A program made the translations under genes and the position numbers. The notes under the pieces are model-generated. The model saw only the letters and a program-made list of their open reading frames with translations. It was not told where the DNA came from and searched no databases. A DNA stretch of 64,000 nt, taken from NCBI RefSeq assembly GCF_002871795.1, contig NZ_PNHL01000005.1, positions 124,001-188,000 on the forward strand, in the 5' to 3' direction. Origin of the DNA: Brachybacterium sp. UMB0905. Its GTDB lineage: Bacteria; Actinomycetota; Actinomycetes; Actinomycetales; Dermabacteraceae. Below, in pieces: positions 17,468-32,689 of this stretch (within the stretch, counting starts at the first letter, position 1; every line of letters begins with the position of its first letter).

Positions 17468-18085
17468 ATGTTTGTCCTCTCCCTGTCCGGCGCCCGCGGC
17501 CATGGCCGTGCCGCGGCCGACCCGATCCCGCAGCTGCTCGAGGCCCTCGCCCCGCTGGATCTGACCCTGCCCGCCGAGCGCACCGCCGGGCCCGAGGCCC
17601 TCGCCGCGACCACGCGCGCCGAGGACGCCCTCGAAGTGATCCTGCGTAGCCTCGAGACGGGCTCCCTCGCGATCGGCCTCGGCGTCGGCCCGGTGGACGC
17701 CCCACTGCCGGACAGCGTGCGAATCCTCGCCGGGGGAGCGGTCGCCGCCGCCGCGGATGCCGCCCGCGCCGCCCGCACCACCAGCCAGGTGCCACTCGCC
17801 GTGCACGCCGCCGATGAGCGCCAGGCCACCACCGCCGCTGAGGTGCAGGCGGTGCTGCGCCTGATCGGTTGGATGATCCGCACCCGCAACCGCGGCCAGT
17901 GGCAGGCCGTCCGCGCCCTGCGCGAGACCCCCGAGGCGACACAGAGCCAGCTCGCCGAGCGTCTCGGCGTCACGCAGCAGACCATCTCCCGGGCCGTGAA
18001 GACCAGCGGCTGGCGAGAGGAGAGCGCCGCCCATCCGCTGGCCGTGCACCTGCTGAGCATGATCGACCTCACCTCCGCGCGCTGA
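17468..18085 (+). CDS. SatD-like protein with C-terminal winged-helix DNA-binding domain
   Basis: This 205-residue protein resembles the actinobacterial SatD/MarR-like family: an N-terminal domain (1-120) of alternating beta/alpha pattern containing a GLGVGPVDAPLPDSVR region, then a helix-turn-helix at about 150-175 (SQLAERLGVTQQTISRAVKTSGW). Its function is unknown; it is probably a transcription regulator. ATG 17468 is supported by a -35/-10 pair ending 6 bases before it; a GTG at 17432 would lie upstream of that promoter. Its left neighbour is the IS110 element and its right neighbour efp. Confidence 0.7.
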   Translation: MFVLSLSGARGHGRAAADPIPQLLEALAPLDLTLPAERTAGPEALAATTRAEDALEVILRSLETGSLAIGLGVGPVDAPLPDSVRILAGGAVAAAADAARAARTTSQVPLAVHAADERQATTAAEVQAVLRLIGWMIRTRNRGQWQAVRALRETPEATQSQLAERLGVTQQTISRAVKTSGWREESAAHPLAVHLLSMIDLTSAR

Positions 18086-18123
18086 GAGGCAGCCCAGCAC
18101 CCAGCTTGCCCTGCTGCGAGCGC

Positions 18124-18129
18124 TATCCT
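18124..18129 (+). promoter_or_regulatory. Candidate -10 of efp-nusB (TATCCT)
   Basis: TATCCT would start transcription near 18136, giving a leader of about 28 bases with GAGGAG before the efp ATG. I see no convincing -35. Confidence 0.4.
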
Positions 18130-18163
18130 TGCCCCGCCCCCGCACGACATACCGAGGAGACCC

Positions 18164-18724
18164 ATGGCCACGACGAATGATCTGAAGAACGGGATGGTCC
18201 TGGTGCTGGACCAGCAGCTGTGGAGCGTGGTGGAGTTCCAGCACGTCAAGCCCGGCAAGGGCCCCGCCTTCGTGCGTACCAAGCTGAAGAACGTCATGTC
18301 CGGAAAGGGCGTGGACAAGACCTTCAACGCCGGCGTCAAGGTGGAGACCGCCACCGTCGACCGCCGCGACATGCAGTACTCCTACCTCGACGGCGACATG
18401 TTCGTCTTCATGGACACCACCACCTGGGAGCAGGTCAGCCTCACCCCCGAGATCGTCGGCGCGGCCAAGGACTTCATGCTCGAGGGCCAGGACGTCGTCG
18501 TCGCCTTCCACGAGGGCACCCCGCTGTTCATCGAGCTGCCCGCCTCTGTGGTGCTGGAGATCACCTTCACCGAGCCCGGCCTGCAGGGCGACCGCTCCAC
18601 CGGCGGCTCCAAGCCCGCCACCCTCGAGACCGGCCGCGAGATCCAGGTGCCGCTGTTCATCGAGCAGGGCGAGAAGGTCAAGGTCGACACCCGCTCCGGC
18701 GAGTACATCGAGCGCGTGAAGTGA
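18164..18724 (+). CDS. efp: Translation elongation factor P
   Basis: This 186-residue three-domain beta protein relieves ribosome stalling at polyproline. The domain I loop reads [10 protein letters not shown] with Lys32 at the tip; the palindromic PGKGP loop is the type known from actinobacteria to work without Lys modification. No modification enzyme (epmA, earP, ymfI) is nearby. ATG 18164 follows GAGGAG. Its last codons overlap the nusB GTG. Confidence 0.97.
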   Translation: MATTNDLKNGMVLVLDQQLWSVVEFQHVKPGKGPAFVRTKLKNVMSGKGVDKTFNAGVKVETATVDRRDMQYSYLDGDMFVFMDTTTWEQVSLTPEIVGAAKDFMLEGQDVVVAFHEGTPLFIELPASVVLEITFTEPGLQGDRSTGGSKPATLETGREIQVPLFIEQGEKVKVDTRSGEYIERVK

Positions 18725-19263
18725 CCGACCCCTCCACCTCGGGCTCCGCGGCGCGCGCCGACAAGGGCCCCGGCCTCCCCCTTCCCGCTCGGGAGGGGGA
18801 GGAAGTCGCCTTCGAGCGCACCATTCCCGCGCAGGCCCAGAAGCTCCACAGCCGCACCCGTGCCCGCATCCGAGCCGTGGACGTCCTGTTCGAAGCCGAC
18901 GCCAAGGACCAGGACGTGCTCGAGGTGCTGCAGGCCCGGCGCGAACGCACCGCCGCTCAGACCCCACTGCCCTCGAGGGCGCAGGAGCTCGTGGAGCTGT
19001 ACGCCCCGCATGCACAGGACATCGACGAGGACCTCGCCACCCACGCCCGCGACTGGCCGCTGCACCGCATGCCCGCCGTGGACCGTGCGATCCTGCGCCT
19101 GGGCGCCGCGGAAGCCCTGCACGCCACCGCCGATGCCAGTGAGCGCGGCGTGATCATCGGTGAATACACGAAGATCGCCGAGGTGCTCTCCACCGACGAC
19201 TCCCCTCGCTTCGTCAACGGTCTGCTGCAGCGCCTTGCGGACCTGCACGGCCTGCTCGGCTGA
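18721..19263 (+). CDS. nusB: Transcription antitermination factor NusB
   Basis: This 180-residue all-helical RNA-binding protein pairs with NusE (S10) at boxA in rRNA transcripts. The NusB fold starts at about residue 42 ([20 protein letters not shown]) after a charged, Pro-rich extension that is longer than usual. The family's C-terminal [20 protein letters not shown] is present. GTG 18721 overlaps the efp stop by 4 bases, so efp and nusB are translationally coupled. The pyr promoter follows 80 bases later. Confidence 0.95.
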   Translation: MTDPSTSGSAARADKGPGLPLPAREGEEVAFERTIPAQAQKLHSRTRARIRAVDVLFEADAKDQDVLEVLQARRERTAAQTPLPSRAQELVELYAPHAQDIDEDLATHARDWPLHRMPAVDRAILRLGAAEALHATADASERGVIIGEYTKIAEVLSTDDSPRFVNGLLQRLADLHGLLG

Positions 19264-20968
<1,705 letters not shown>

Positions 20969-20972
<4 letters not shown>

Positions 20973-22294
20973 CCACGACCACCCCGAACACCGCCCCGAT
21001 CCCGACGCTTCTGATCCGCGGCGGCCGGCCCTACGGCGAGGACATCCAGGACCTGCTGCTGGCAGATGGCCGCATCACCGCGGTCGGCCCGGACCTCGAG
21101 GCCCCCGAGGATGCCGAGGTGATCGACGCCGAAGGCTGCATCATTCTGCCGGGCCTCGTGGACCTGCATACCCACCTGCGCGAACCCGGCGGGGAAGAGG
21201 CGGAGACCATCGAATCCGGCACCCGCGCCGCCGCCCGCGGCGGCTTCACCGCCGTGCACGCCATGGCCAACACCACCCCCGTCGCCGACACCGCCGGTGT
21301 GGTCGAGCAGGTGGCACGGCAGGGCGAGGCGGCCGGCTGGTGCGAGGTGCGGCCCGTCGGCGCCGTCACCGTGGGCCTGGCGGGGGAGCGCCTGGCCGAG
21401 CTCGACGCCATGGCCACCTCCCGCGCTCGCGTGCGCGTGTTCAGTGACGACGGGAAGTGCGTGCACGACCCCGTGCTGATGCGCCGCGCCCTCGAATATG
21501 TCAAGGCCTTCGACGGCGTCATCGCCCAGCACTCCCAGGACCCCCGCCTGACCGAGGGCTCCCAGATGCACGAGGGCCTGGTCTCCGCGGAGCTGGGCCT
21601 GGCCGGCTGGCCCGCCGTCGCCGAAGAGTCGATCATCGCCCGCGACGTGCTGCTGGCCCAGCACGTGGGCTCGCGGCTGCACGTGTGCCACCTCTCCACC
21701 GCCGGGAGCGTGGACATCGTCCGCTGGGCCAAGCAGCGCGGCATCGACGTGACCTGCGAGGTCACCCCGCACCACCTGCTGCTGACCGATGAACGGGTGC
21801 GCACCTTCGACGCCGTCAACAAGGTGAACCCTCCGCTGCGCACCGCCGCGGACGTCGAAGCGGTCCGCACCGGACTGGCCGACGGGACGATCGACATCGT
21901 CGCCACCGACCACGCCCCGCATCCGGCCGATGCCAAGGACCGTGAATGGGACCAGGCGGCGATGGGCATGACCGGGCTCGAGACCGCGCTCGCGATCGTG
22001 CAGCACACCATGGTCGACGAGAACCGCCTGAGCTGGCGAGACATCGCCCGGGTGCTCTCAGAGCAGCCCGCCCGCATCGGCCGCGATGAGGACCAGGGCC
22101 GTCCCCTGCAGGCCGGGGAGGCCGCGAACATCCTGGTGTGGGACCCGCGCCCCCGCCGCATGGTGGATGTGGCCGAGCATGCCTCCCGCAGCAGCAACTC
22201 ACCGTTCGCGGGCCTTGAGCTGCCGGGGCTGAACCGGCTCACGGTCCTGAAGGGCCGACCCACCGTGCGTGACGGGGCGGTGGTCCAGCGGTGA
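20969..22294 (+). CDS. pyrC: Dihydroorotase (type I)
   Basis: This 441-residue metal-dependent amidohydrolase cyclises carbamoyl-aspartate to dihydroorotate. Metal ligands are in [10 protein letters not shown] (near 60), QHSQDP (near 183), CHLSTAGS (near 237) and the catalytic Asp of ATDHAPH (near 312). ATG 20969 overlaps the pyrB stop by 4 bases and its own stop overlaps the next gene's GTG. Confidence 0.96.
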
Positions 22295-22794
22295 GCGACC
22301 GCATCCTGCCGGTACTGCTGCTGGCCGCCCTGTTCGCCGGGGCCATGGCCCTGATGTACCTGGGGTGGCGCTCGCGCGGTCGCTCCCAGGCCGATGTTCC
22401 CGCCCCACCGCCGGACGCACCGCTCGAGCAGCTCGGCGAGACTCTCGCCGAGGGCCCCTTCGAGGCGGTCTACGTCTCCACCGTCCGCGCGGGTGACCCC
22501 CTGGACCGCATCGTCGCCCACGGCCTCGGCTCCCGCTCCCGCGCCCGCATCAGCGTGGGCAGTGCGGGCACCTGGCGGATAGACCGCGAGGGCGCCCGCT
22601 CCTTCACCCTGCCCGCTGACACGGTCACCGGCCTGTTCACCACCCCCGGCATCGCCGGCAAGGCCGTGGGCGGTGATGGCCTGCTGCTGATCCGCTGGCA
22701 GCTGAGCGAGAACGCCCCCGCCCTGGACACCGGCCTGCGCATGGACCGCCGCGCCGACCACGATCTCCTGCTGACCCGGAAGGAGCTGGCATGA
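22291..22794 (+). CDS. Membrane-anchored PH-like domain protein of the pyr operon
   Basis: This 167-residue protein has one N-terminal transmembrane helix (about 6-24) and a soluble domain of beta strands (about 50-150) resembling the PH-like 'transporter' family found at this position in many actinobacterial pyr operons. Its function is unknown. GTG 22291 overlaps pyrC and its stop overlaps carA, so it is tightly co-translated; a role in anchoring or regulating pyrimidine enzymes at the membrane is only a guess. Confidence 0.8.
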   Translation: MSDRILPVLLLAALFAGAMALMYLGWRSRGRSQADVPAPPPDAPLEQLGETLAEGPFEAVYVSTVRAGDPLDRIVAHGLGSRSRARISVGSAGTWRIDREGARSFTLPADTVTGLFTTPGIAGKAVGGDGLLLIRWQLSENAPALDTGLRMDRRADHDLLLTRKELA

Positions 22795-23989
22795 CACCTC
22801 CGGCCCCCCTGACCCCCTCCACCCCGCCGCGCCGGGTGCGCCCCGAACCGGCACTGCTGATCCTCGAGGACGGCACCATCCTGCACGGCTCCGCCTTCGG
22901 CGCCCGCGGCGCACGGCTGGGCGAAGTGGTGTTCTCCACCGGGATGACCGGCTACCAGGAGACCCTCTCCGACCCCTCCTACGCCGGTCAGATCGTCGTG
23001 CAGACCGCCCCGCACATCGGCAACACCGGCGCGAACGCCGCGGATATGGAGTCCTCCCGGGTGTGGGTGCGCGGCTACGCGGTGCGCGATGCCAGCCGCA
23101 TCGCCTCGAGCTTCCGCGCCGAACAGACCCTGGATGACCTGCTGATCAGCAACGAAGTGGTGGGTATCGCGGATATCGACACCCGCATGCTCACCCGGCG
23201 TCTGCGCGAGCACGGCGCCATGCGCGGCGGCATCTTCTCCGGCGCCGCCCTCGAGACCGACGAGAGCGAGCTGCTCGAGCAGGTGCGCTCCCAGCCCGCC
23301 ATGGCCGGCGCGAACTTCCTCGAGGAGGTGACGATCGCCCAGCCCATCCTGCTGCAGCCCGAGCAGGAGCCGGTCGCGACAGTCGCGGCCGTGGACCTCG
23401 GCATCAAGGGCGCGACCCCGCGCCAGATGCTCGAGCGGGGCCTGGCCGTCCACCTGCTGCCGGCCACCACCACCCTCGAGGACCTGCTGGCCCTGGACGT
23501 GGATGCCGTGTTCTTCTCCAACGGGCCCGGTGACCCCGCCGCCGCCACCGCCCAGATCGACCTGCTGCGCGGCGTGCTCGATGCCGGCCTGCCGTTCTTC
23601 GGCATCTGTTTCGGCAACCAGCTTCTGGGCCGCGCCCTGGGCCTTGGCACCTACAAGCTGCGATTCGGCCACCGGGGCATCAACCAGCCCGTCAAGGACC
23701 TGCAGACCGGCCAGGTGTCCATTACCGCCCAGAACCACGGCTTCGCCGTCGACCTGCCGATCGAGGGCATCCACACCGCCCCGCATGACGACGGACGCTA
23801 CGGCCGCGTCCAGGTCAGCCACATGTGCCTCAACGACGACGTCGTGGAGGGCCTGCGCTGCCTGGACATCCCGGCGTTCTCCGTCCAGTACCACCCCGAG
23901 GCGGCTAGCGGCCCGCATGACGCCGTAGACCTGTTCGATCGCTTCACCGAGCTCGCCGTCGCCCATCGGGCCGGCCGCAAGGAGTCCTG

Positions 23990-23990
<1 letters not shown>
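22791..23990 (+). CDS. carA: Carbamoyl-phosphate synthase small (glutaminase) subunit
   Basis: This 399-residue class I glutamine amidotransferase supplies ammonia to CarB. The N-terminal CPSase small-chain domain spans about 20-150. The C-terminal glutaminase domain has the catalytic Cys in [12 protein letters not shown] (near 270) and the His/Glu pair in QYHPEA (near 366). ATG 22791 overlaps the PH-like gene. The final base of its stop is the first base of carB. Confidence 0.97.
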
Positions 23991-27351
<3,361 letters not shown>

Positions 27352-27355
<4 letters not shown>

Positions 27356-28197
27356 GCACTGTGCCCCAGACCTTCGGAACGCGGCTGCAGGCCGCTGTCG
27401 CCGCCCAGGGCCCGATCATCGCCGGCATCGACCCGCATGCGAGCCTGCTGGCCGATTGGGGGCTGAGCGATGATGCTGCGGGGCTGCGGGAATTCTCCCG
27501 CCGCACCCTCCTGGCCGTGCACGGCGAGGTCGCCGCCGTGAAGCCGCAGTCCGCCTTCTTCGAACGGCACGGCTCCGCCGGCGTCGCGGTGCTCGAGGAG
27601 CTGCTGGCCGCCGCCCGGGAGCTCGGGATCCTCACGATCCTCGACGTCAAGCGCGGGGACATCGGCTCCACCATGGGCGCCTACGCGCGAACGCACCTGC
27701 GCCCCGGCGCCCCGCTGGAGGCCGATGCGATCACCGTCAGCCCCTTCCTCGGCACAGGATCGCTGGACCCCGCCGTGGATCTCGCGCTCGAGCACGGCAA
27801 GGGTCTGTTCGTCCTGGCCCTCACCTCCAACCCCGATGGACCGCAGGTCCAGCACGCCAGAGCAGACGACGGCACGCCGGTAGCGTGTCATATCGCGCGA
27901 TATGCGCAGGAACGCGGCGGTGGGGGAGAGGACCGCTGGTCCAGCATCGGTCTGGTGGTCGGCGCGACCGTCGGCGACGCCTATCAGCGCCTGGGACTGG
28001 ACCGCGCGGCCCCCTCAGCTCCGCTGCTCGCACCGGGCTTCGGAGCGCAGGGCGCGGGGCCTCTCGAAAGGACCGCTGTCTTCGGTGACAGTGCAGGTCA
28101 CGTGCTGGTTTCGCTGTCTCGTGGGCTGCTCGCGGCGGGCCCCGAGGCCGAGCTGCTGCAGCGCCGTGCTGCCGAGCTGCGTGCCGCCTACGCCTGA
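27352..28197 (+). CDS. pyrF: Orotidine-5'-phosphate decarboxylase (subfamily 2)
   Basis: This 281-residue TIM-barrel enzyme converts OMP to UMP, the end product of the pathway. The subfamily 2 active-site motif [10 protein letters not shown] (near 98) is intact, and the length fits the actinobacterial type. It overlaps carB by 4 bases and ends the pyr operon. pyrD and pyrE are not in the window. Confidence 0.95.
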
Positions 28198-28202
28198 GGC
28201 GC

Positions 28203-28233
28203 GCCACCGGTCCGCTCGCCGCGTGCCGGTGGC
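28203..28233 (+). terminator. Weak hairpin after pyrF
   Basis: An 8-base-pair stem, GCCACCGG with CCGGTGGC, has a 15-base loop and no T-run. It may end the pyr operon, but the large loop makes it weak. Confidence 0.35.
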
Positions 28234-28341
28234 CGTTCTCCGGAGCCCAAGACCGTCGCCCAGGCCGCCCCGGCGGGTGCTGATTCGCATCGGACCTGGC
28301 AAAAGATGTGTCGAACGTGCACGGCGTCACCCTTATGGGGT

Positions 28342-28347
28342 TACGCT
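28342..28347 (+). promoter_or_regulatory. Candidate -10 of mihF (TACGCT)
   Basis: TACGCT in the 214-base pyrF-mihF gap would start transcription near 28354, with a leader of about 57 bases. The surrounding sequence is AT-richer than average. No -35 is convincing. Confidence 0.4.
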
Positions 28348-28411
28348 CTACCCACTACCGAGGTCCTCCCGGATCTCGCCGTCATCAGCAAGAGAACAAG
28401 AGGTAAGAACC

Positions 28412-28738
28412 GTGGCTCTCCCTCCCCTCACCCCCGAACAGCGCGCTGAGGCCCTCAAGAAGGCCGCCGAGGCCCGTCGCGAGCGTGCGGCCATCAAGGC
28501 CCGTCTGAAGGACAGCGCCGGCCGCCGCGGCGAGGAGATCAAGAAGGTCCTCGCCGAGGCGGAGACCAACGAGATCGTCGGCCGTCTGCGCGTGTCCGCG
28601 CTGCTGGAGGCCCTGCCCGGCGTGGGCAAGGTCAAGGCCCAGCAGATCATGGAGGAGATCGGCATCTCCCCGTCCCGCAAGATACGCGGCCTCGGCTCCC
28701 ACCAGGCGGAGAAGCTGGTCGCCCACTTCTCCGAGTGA
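28412..28738 (+). CDS. mihF: Actinobacterial integration host factor mIHF
   Basis: This 108-residue nucleoid protein is needed for DNA bending and phage integration in actinobacteria. The N-terminal half is a charged helix (EQRAEALKKAAEARRERAAI); the C-terminal half has the H2TH-like DNA-binding motif (EALPGVGKVKAQQIMEEIGI). GTG 28412 follows AGAGGTAAG, a modest ribosome-binding site. It lies in the conserved order mihF-gmk-rpoZ-coaBC-metK and its stop overlaps gmk. Confidence 0.95.
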   Translation: MALPPLTPEQRAEALKKAAEARRERAAIKARLKDSAGRRGEEIKKVLAEAETNEIVGRLRVSALLEALPGVGKVKAQQIMEEIGISPSRKIRGLGSHQAEKLVAHFSE

Positions 28739-29334
28739 CCTCTTCGCATCCCGGGGTCGGCGCAGCAGCGGCGCCGACCCCGGTCACCGTTCTGGCGGGC
28801 CCCACCGCCGTCGGCAAGGGGACCGTCTCCGCCGCCATTCGCGAGCGCTACCCGCAGATCTGGCTGTCGGTCTCGTGCACCACCCGCGCTCCGCGCCCGG
28901 GCGAGGTGGACGGCGTGCACTACCACTTCATCCCCGAGCCGCGCTTCCGCGAGCTCGCGGACAGCGGGCAGATGCTCGAATGGGCCGTGGTCCATGGCCG
29001 CAACACGTACGGCACGCCGCGCGGCCCGGTCGAGGCGGCCGTCGCCCAGGGGCGTCCCGTGCTGCTGGAGATCGATCTGGCCGGTGCCCGGCAGATCCGC
29101 GAGACCATGCCGGATGCGCGGTTCGTGTTCCTCGCCCCGCCGGACTGGGACACCCTCGTCCAGCGCCTCGTGGGCCGCGGCACCGAAGACGCCGAGGAGC
29201 GTGAGCGGCGGCTGGAGACCGCGCGTGTGGAGCTCGCCGCCGAAGGCGAGTTCGACGTCACCATCGTCAACGACGAGGTGGACCGTGCCGCCGACGAGCT
29301 CGCGACCCTGATGGGCGTGCGAGACATCACCTGA
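28735..29334 (+). CDS. gmk: Guanylate kinase
   Basis: This 199-residue enzyme phosphorylates GMP to GDP. The P-loop is GPTAVGKGT (near residue 22-30), followed by the GMP-binding [21 protein letters not shown] region. GTG 28735 overlaps the mihF stop by 4 bases and leads to a short Ala-rich N-terminus of about 15 residues before the fold. No ribosome-binding site is needed if the two are coupled. Confidence 0.96.
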   Translation: MTSSHPGVGAAAAPTPVTVLAGPTAVGKGTVSAAIRERYPQIWLSVSCTTRAPRPGEVDGVHYHFIPEPRFRELADSGQMLEWAVVHGRNTYGTPRGPVEAAVAQGRPVLLEIDLAGARQIRETMPDARFVFLAPPDWDTLVQRLVGRGTEDAEERERRLETARVELAAEGEFDVTIVNDEVDRAADELATLMGVRDIT

Positions 29335-29374
29335 CCCGTCGGTCGCGCCCCTCGCCTCACGCGCACGGGGCGCG

Positions 29375-29380
29375 TATGCT
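29375..29380 (+). promoter_or_regulatory. -10 box of rpoZ (TATGCT)
   Basis: TATGCT lies 42 bases before GTG 29417. A TTG at 29387 lies exactly 6 bases after it, so a leaderless TTG start adding 10 residues to the omega subunit cannot be excluded. Confidence 0.5.
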
Positions 29381-29416
29381 GGATCGTTGCACGCCTCAAC
29401 TCAGGAAGGGACATCC

Positions 29417-29779
29417 GTGGCCGGAACTGTCGCGCAGCCCGAGGGCATCACCAACCCCCCGATCGACCGTCTGCTGGAGACCGTCGATTCGAAGTACGCC
29501 CTGGTGCTCTACGCCTCCCAGCGCGCCCGCCAGATCAACTCCTACTACTCCCAGCTCTCCGAGGGGTTGCTGGAGTTCGTCGGCCCCCTGGTGGACGTGG
29601 AGAACCAGGAGAAGCCCCTGTCCATCGCCCTGCGCGAGATCGATGAGGGCCTGCTGACCGTCCGCGAGGTGGACGAGGAGGAGCTGGCCGCTCAGAACGA
29701 GCCGGACCCCGACGCGCCCGCCCCGCTGCTGCTGGGCGATGACGCCCCCGAGGCTCCGCCCGCAGACTTCACTCTCTGA
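29417..29779 (+). CDS. rpoZ: RNA polymerase omega subunit
   Basis: This 120-residue subunit aids RNA polymerase assembly. The conserved core ([20 protein letters not shown]) spans about residues 24-50. The acidic, proline-rich C-terminus is longer than in E. coli, as usual in actinobacteria. GTG 29417 follows AGGAAGGG. The coaBC gene starts 32 bases after its stop. Confidence 0.94.
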   Translation: MAGTVAQPEGITNPPIDRLLETVDSKYALVLYASQRARQINSYYSQLSEGLLEFVGPLVDVENQEKPLSIALREIDEGLLTVREVDEEELAAQNEPDPDAPAPLLLGDDAPEAPPADFTL

Positions 29780-29811
29780 TCCCCGCTGATCCCGTCCCGC
29801 CGGAGGAGCCG

Positions 29812-31086
29812 ATGAGCCCCGCGCCCCGCACCCTCGAAGGTGCCCGCGTCCTGGTGGGCGTCGGCGGTGGGATCGCCGCCTACAAGACCGCGCACCTGGT
29901 GCGCGGTCTTGTCGCATCCGGCGCCGAGGTGCACGTCGTGCCCACCGCGAGCTCGCTCGAGTTCGTGGGCCGCGCCACCTGGGAGGCTCTCAGCCACCAT
30001 CGCGTGCTCACGAGCGTATTCCAGGACGTCGACGAGGTCGCCCATGTGCGCTACGGCCAGGAGGCGGACCTCGTGGTCATCGCCCCGGCGACCGCGGACC
30101 TGCTGGCCCGCCTGCGTGCGGGGCGGGCCGATGACATGCTCACCGCCTCCGTGCTGGTGGCCCGCTGCCCCGTCGTCGTGGCGCCTGCGATGCACACCGA
30201 GATGTGGGAGCACCCCGCCACGGTCGAGAACGTGCGGGTGCTGCGCGAACGCGGCATCACCGTCCTCGAGCCCGCCGTGGGGCGCCTGACCGGACCGGAC
30301 TCGGGCCCCGGCCGCCTGCCCGAACCCGCCGCGATCCTCGAGGCCGCGCGCGCAGCGATCGCCGCGCCTCGCAATGAGCGCGGGGGAGCACTCCGGGACC
30401 TCGCCGGTCACGAGATCCTCATCACCGCCGGTGGCACCCGCGAAGAGCTCGACCCCGTCCGGTTCCTCGCCAACCACTCCTCCGGCAAACAGGGCTGGGC
30501 CCTCGCGCACGCCGCTCTGGTCCGCGGCGCCCGCGTCCGCCTCATCGCCGCGAACGTGCAGCTGGACACCCCGCCCGGGGTCGAGCGCGAGGACGTGGTC
30601 TCCGCCGCGGACCTCGCCGCGAGCGTGGCCACGCACCGCACGGAGATCGACGCGCTGATCATGGCCGCCGCCGTCGCGGACTTCACCGCCGCAGGACGCG
30701 CAGAGCAGAAGATCAAGAAGGACGAATCCGCCCCGGAGGCCGTGCCCACCCTCCAGCTGACCCGCACCGAGGATGTGCTGCGCGCCAGCGTGCTCGCCCG
30801 CGGTGAGGAGCAGCGGCCGCTCATCGTCGGCTTCGCCGCGGAGACCGGCGGGCAGGACGCCAACGCCCGCGAGCTCGCCCAGGCCAAGGCCCGTCGCAAG
30901 GGCGCGGACCTGCTGGTGTTCAACGACCTCACGCGCGGGGTGTTCGGCGCAGAGGACAACGCCGTGGAGATCCTCGACGCCCAGGGGGATGAGGTCACCG
31001 CGTGCGAAGGCAGCAAGATCCTGGTGGCCCATGCGGTGATCGATGAGCTCGCCCGTCGGCTCCCGGACGTACCCTGTACCCCATGA
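29812..31086 (+). CDS. coaBC: Bifunctional phosphopantothenoylcysteine decarboxylase / synthetase
   Basis: This 424-residue fusion carries two steps of coenzyme A synthesis. The N-terminal CoaC flavoprotein (about 1-185) has [16 protein letters not shown] and the substrate motif APAMHTEMW; the C-terminal CoaB (from about 195) has [32 protein letters not shown] and the KIKK Lys segment. ATG 29812 follows GGAGGAG. It begins a chain of 4-base overlaps that continues through metK, hisI and trpE. Confidence 0.96.
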   Translation: MSPAPRTLEGARVLVGVGGGIAAYKTAHLVRGLVASGAEVHVVPTASSLEFVGRATWEALSHHRVLTSVFQDVDEVAHVRYGQEADLVVIAPATADLLARLRAGRADDMLTASVLVARCPVVVAPAMHTEMWEHPATVENVRVLRERGITVLEPAVGRLTGPDSGPGRLPEPAAILEAARAAIAAPRNERGGALRDLAGHEILITAGGTREELDPVRFLANHSSGKQGWALAHAALVRGARVRLIAANVQLDTPPGVEREDVVSAADLAASVATHRTEIDALIMAAAVADFTAAGRAEQKIKKDESAPEAVPTLQLTRTEDVLRASVLARGEEQRPLIVGFAAETGGQDANARELAQAKARRKGADLLVFNDLTRGVFGAEDNAVEILDAQGDEVTACEGSKILVAHAVIDELARRLPDVPCTP

Positions 31087-32291
31087 CCACCAGCGAACTG
31101 CGCACCTTCACGTCCGAATCGGTCACCGAAGGGCACCCCGACAAGATCTGCGACCAGATCTCCGATGCGATCCTCGATGACCTCCTGGCGCAGGACACCG
31201 GAGCGCGGGTGGCGGTGGAGACCCTCGTGACCACGGGGCTGGTGCATGTGGCCGGGGAGGTGCGCACCAGCGGGTACAGCGACGTCGCGACGATCGTGCG
31301 CGATGTGATCCGCGAGATCGGCTACGACTCCTCCGAGAAGGGCTTCGACGCGGACTCCTGCGGCGTCCAGGTCTCCATCGGCGCGCAGTCCCCGGACATC
31401 GCCCAGGGCGTGGACACCTCCTTCGAGGCCCGCGGCCGCAGCGATGCGGAGGTCTTCGCCCGCCTCGGCGCCGGGGATCAGGGCCTCATGTTCGGCTACG
31501 CCTGCAGGGACACCCCCGAGCTGATGCCGCTGCCCATCCATGCTGCGCACCGTCTTACCCAGAACCTCTCGACCGCCCGCCGCGACGGCGTCCTGCCCTA
31601 CCTGCGTCCTGACGGCAAGACGCAGGTCTCCATCGGCTACGACGAGGACGGCGTGGCCCGCAGTGTCGAGGCGGTCGTGGTCTCCATCCAGCACCGCGAG
31701 GACGTGGACCTCGACAGCCAGCTCGCCCCCGCCATCTCGAAGGTGGTCATCGCCCCGGTGCTCGAGGAACTCGCGGGCCTGGGACTGAACACCGATGACG
31801 TCGTCACCCACATCAACCCCTCAGGCCGCTTCGTGCTCGGCGGTCCCAAGGGCGATGCGGGCCTGACCGGACGCAAGATCATCGTCGACACCTACGGCGG
31901 CATGGCTCGCCACGGCGGTGGCGCCTTCTCCGGCAAGGATCCCTCCAAGGTGGACCGCTCCGGCGCCTACGCCATGCGCTGGGTGGCCAAGAACATCGTC
32001 GCCGCCGGACTCGCCGACCGCTGCGAGGTCCAGGTCGCCTATGCGATCGGCGTGGCCGAGCCGGTGGGCCTGTACGTCGAGACCTTCGGCACCGGGAAGG
32101 TGCCCGCCCACCAGATCGCAGCCGCGGTGCGGAAGGTCTTCGACCTGCGGCCCGCCGCACTCATCGACGCCCTGGACCTGCTGCGCCCCATCTATGCGCT
32201 GACCAGCGTGCACGGCCACTTCGGCCGGGAGCTGCCCGAATTCACCTGGGAGCGCACCGACCGCGCCGAGGAGCTGGAGCGCGCCCTGTGA
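31083..32291 (+). CDS. metK: S-adenosylmethionine synthetase
   Basis: This 402-residue enzyme makes SAM from methionine and ATP. Signature motifs are [16 protein letters not shown] (near 18), [12 protein letters not shown] (near 131) and [19 protein letters not shown] (near 278). ATG 31083 overlaps the coaBC stop, so no independent leader or SAM riboswitch precedes it. Its own stop overlaps hisI. Confidence 0.97.
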   Translation: MTTSELRTFTSESVTEGHPDKICDQISDAILDDLLAQDTGARVAVETLVTTGLVHVAGEVRTSGYSDVATIVRDVIREIGYDSSEKGFDADSCGVQVSIGAQSPDIAQGVDTSFEARGRSDAEVFARLGAGDQGLMFGYACRDTPELMPLPIHAAHRLTQNLSTARRDGVLPYLRPDGKTQVSIGYDEDGVARSVEAVVVSIQHREDVDLDSQLAPAISKVVIAPVLEELAGLGLNTDDVVTHINPSGRFVLGGPKGDAGLTGRKIIVDTYGGMARHGGGAFSGKDPSKVDRSGAYAMRWVAKNIVAAGLADRCEVQVAYAIGVAEPVGLYVETFGTGKVPAHQIAAAVRKVFDLRPAALIDALDLLRPIYALTSVHGHFGRELPEFTWERTDRAEELERAL

Positions 32292-32689
32292 GCACCCCCC
32301 GGCCTCACGGGCCGGGCCGCAGCAGCCTGGACCCCGAGCTCGCCGCCCGCCTCAAGCACGATGCGGACGGACTGCTGACCGCCGTGATCCAGGACGCCAC
32401 CGACCAGCGGGTCCTCATGGTGGGCTGGATGGACGACGAAGCTCTGTATCGGACCCTGACGACGGGCCGCGTCACCTTCTGGTCTCGCTCACGCCAGGAG
32501 CACTGGCGCAAGGGCGACACCTCCGGGCACGTGCAGTGGGTGCGCTCGGTGGCGCTGGACTGCGACGGCGACACTCTCCTGGTCCAGGTGGACCAGGTGG
32601 GTGCGGCCTGCCACCGCGGCACCCCCACGTGCTTCGAGGACGGCGACCTCGAGGCCACCGCCCTGGACCCTTCGGAGCGCATCGCATGA
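32288..32689 (+). CDS. hisI: Phosphoribosyl-AMP cyclohydrolase
   Basis: This 133-residue histidine-pathway enzyme opens the purine ring of phosphoribosyl-AMP. Metal sites are DCDGD (Asp91, Asp93, Asp95) and Cys108, His109 and Cys115 in [10 protein letters not shown]. It is the single-function form without a HisE domain. GTG 32288 overlaps metK and the stop overlaps trpE; adjacency of hisI and trpE is common in actinobacteria. No other his gene is present. Confidence 0.95.
   Translation: MSTPRPHGPGRSSLDPELAARLKHDADGLLTAVIQDATDQRVLMVGWMDDEALYRTLTTGRVTFWSRSRQEHWRKGDTSGHVQWVRSVALDCDGDTLLVQVDQVGAACHRGTPTCFEDGDLEATALDPSERIA

Noticed and set aside
31030..31083. SAM riboswitch before metK
   Set aside because: metK overlaps coaBC by 4 bases, so no untranslated leader exists.
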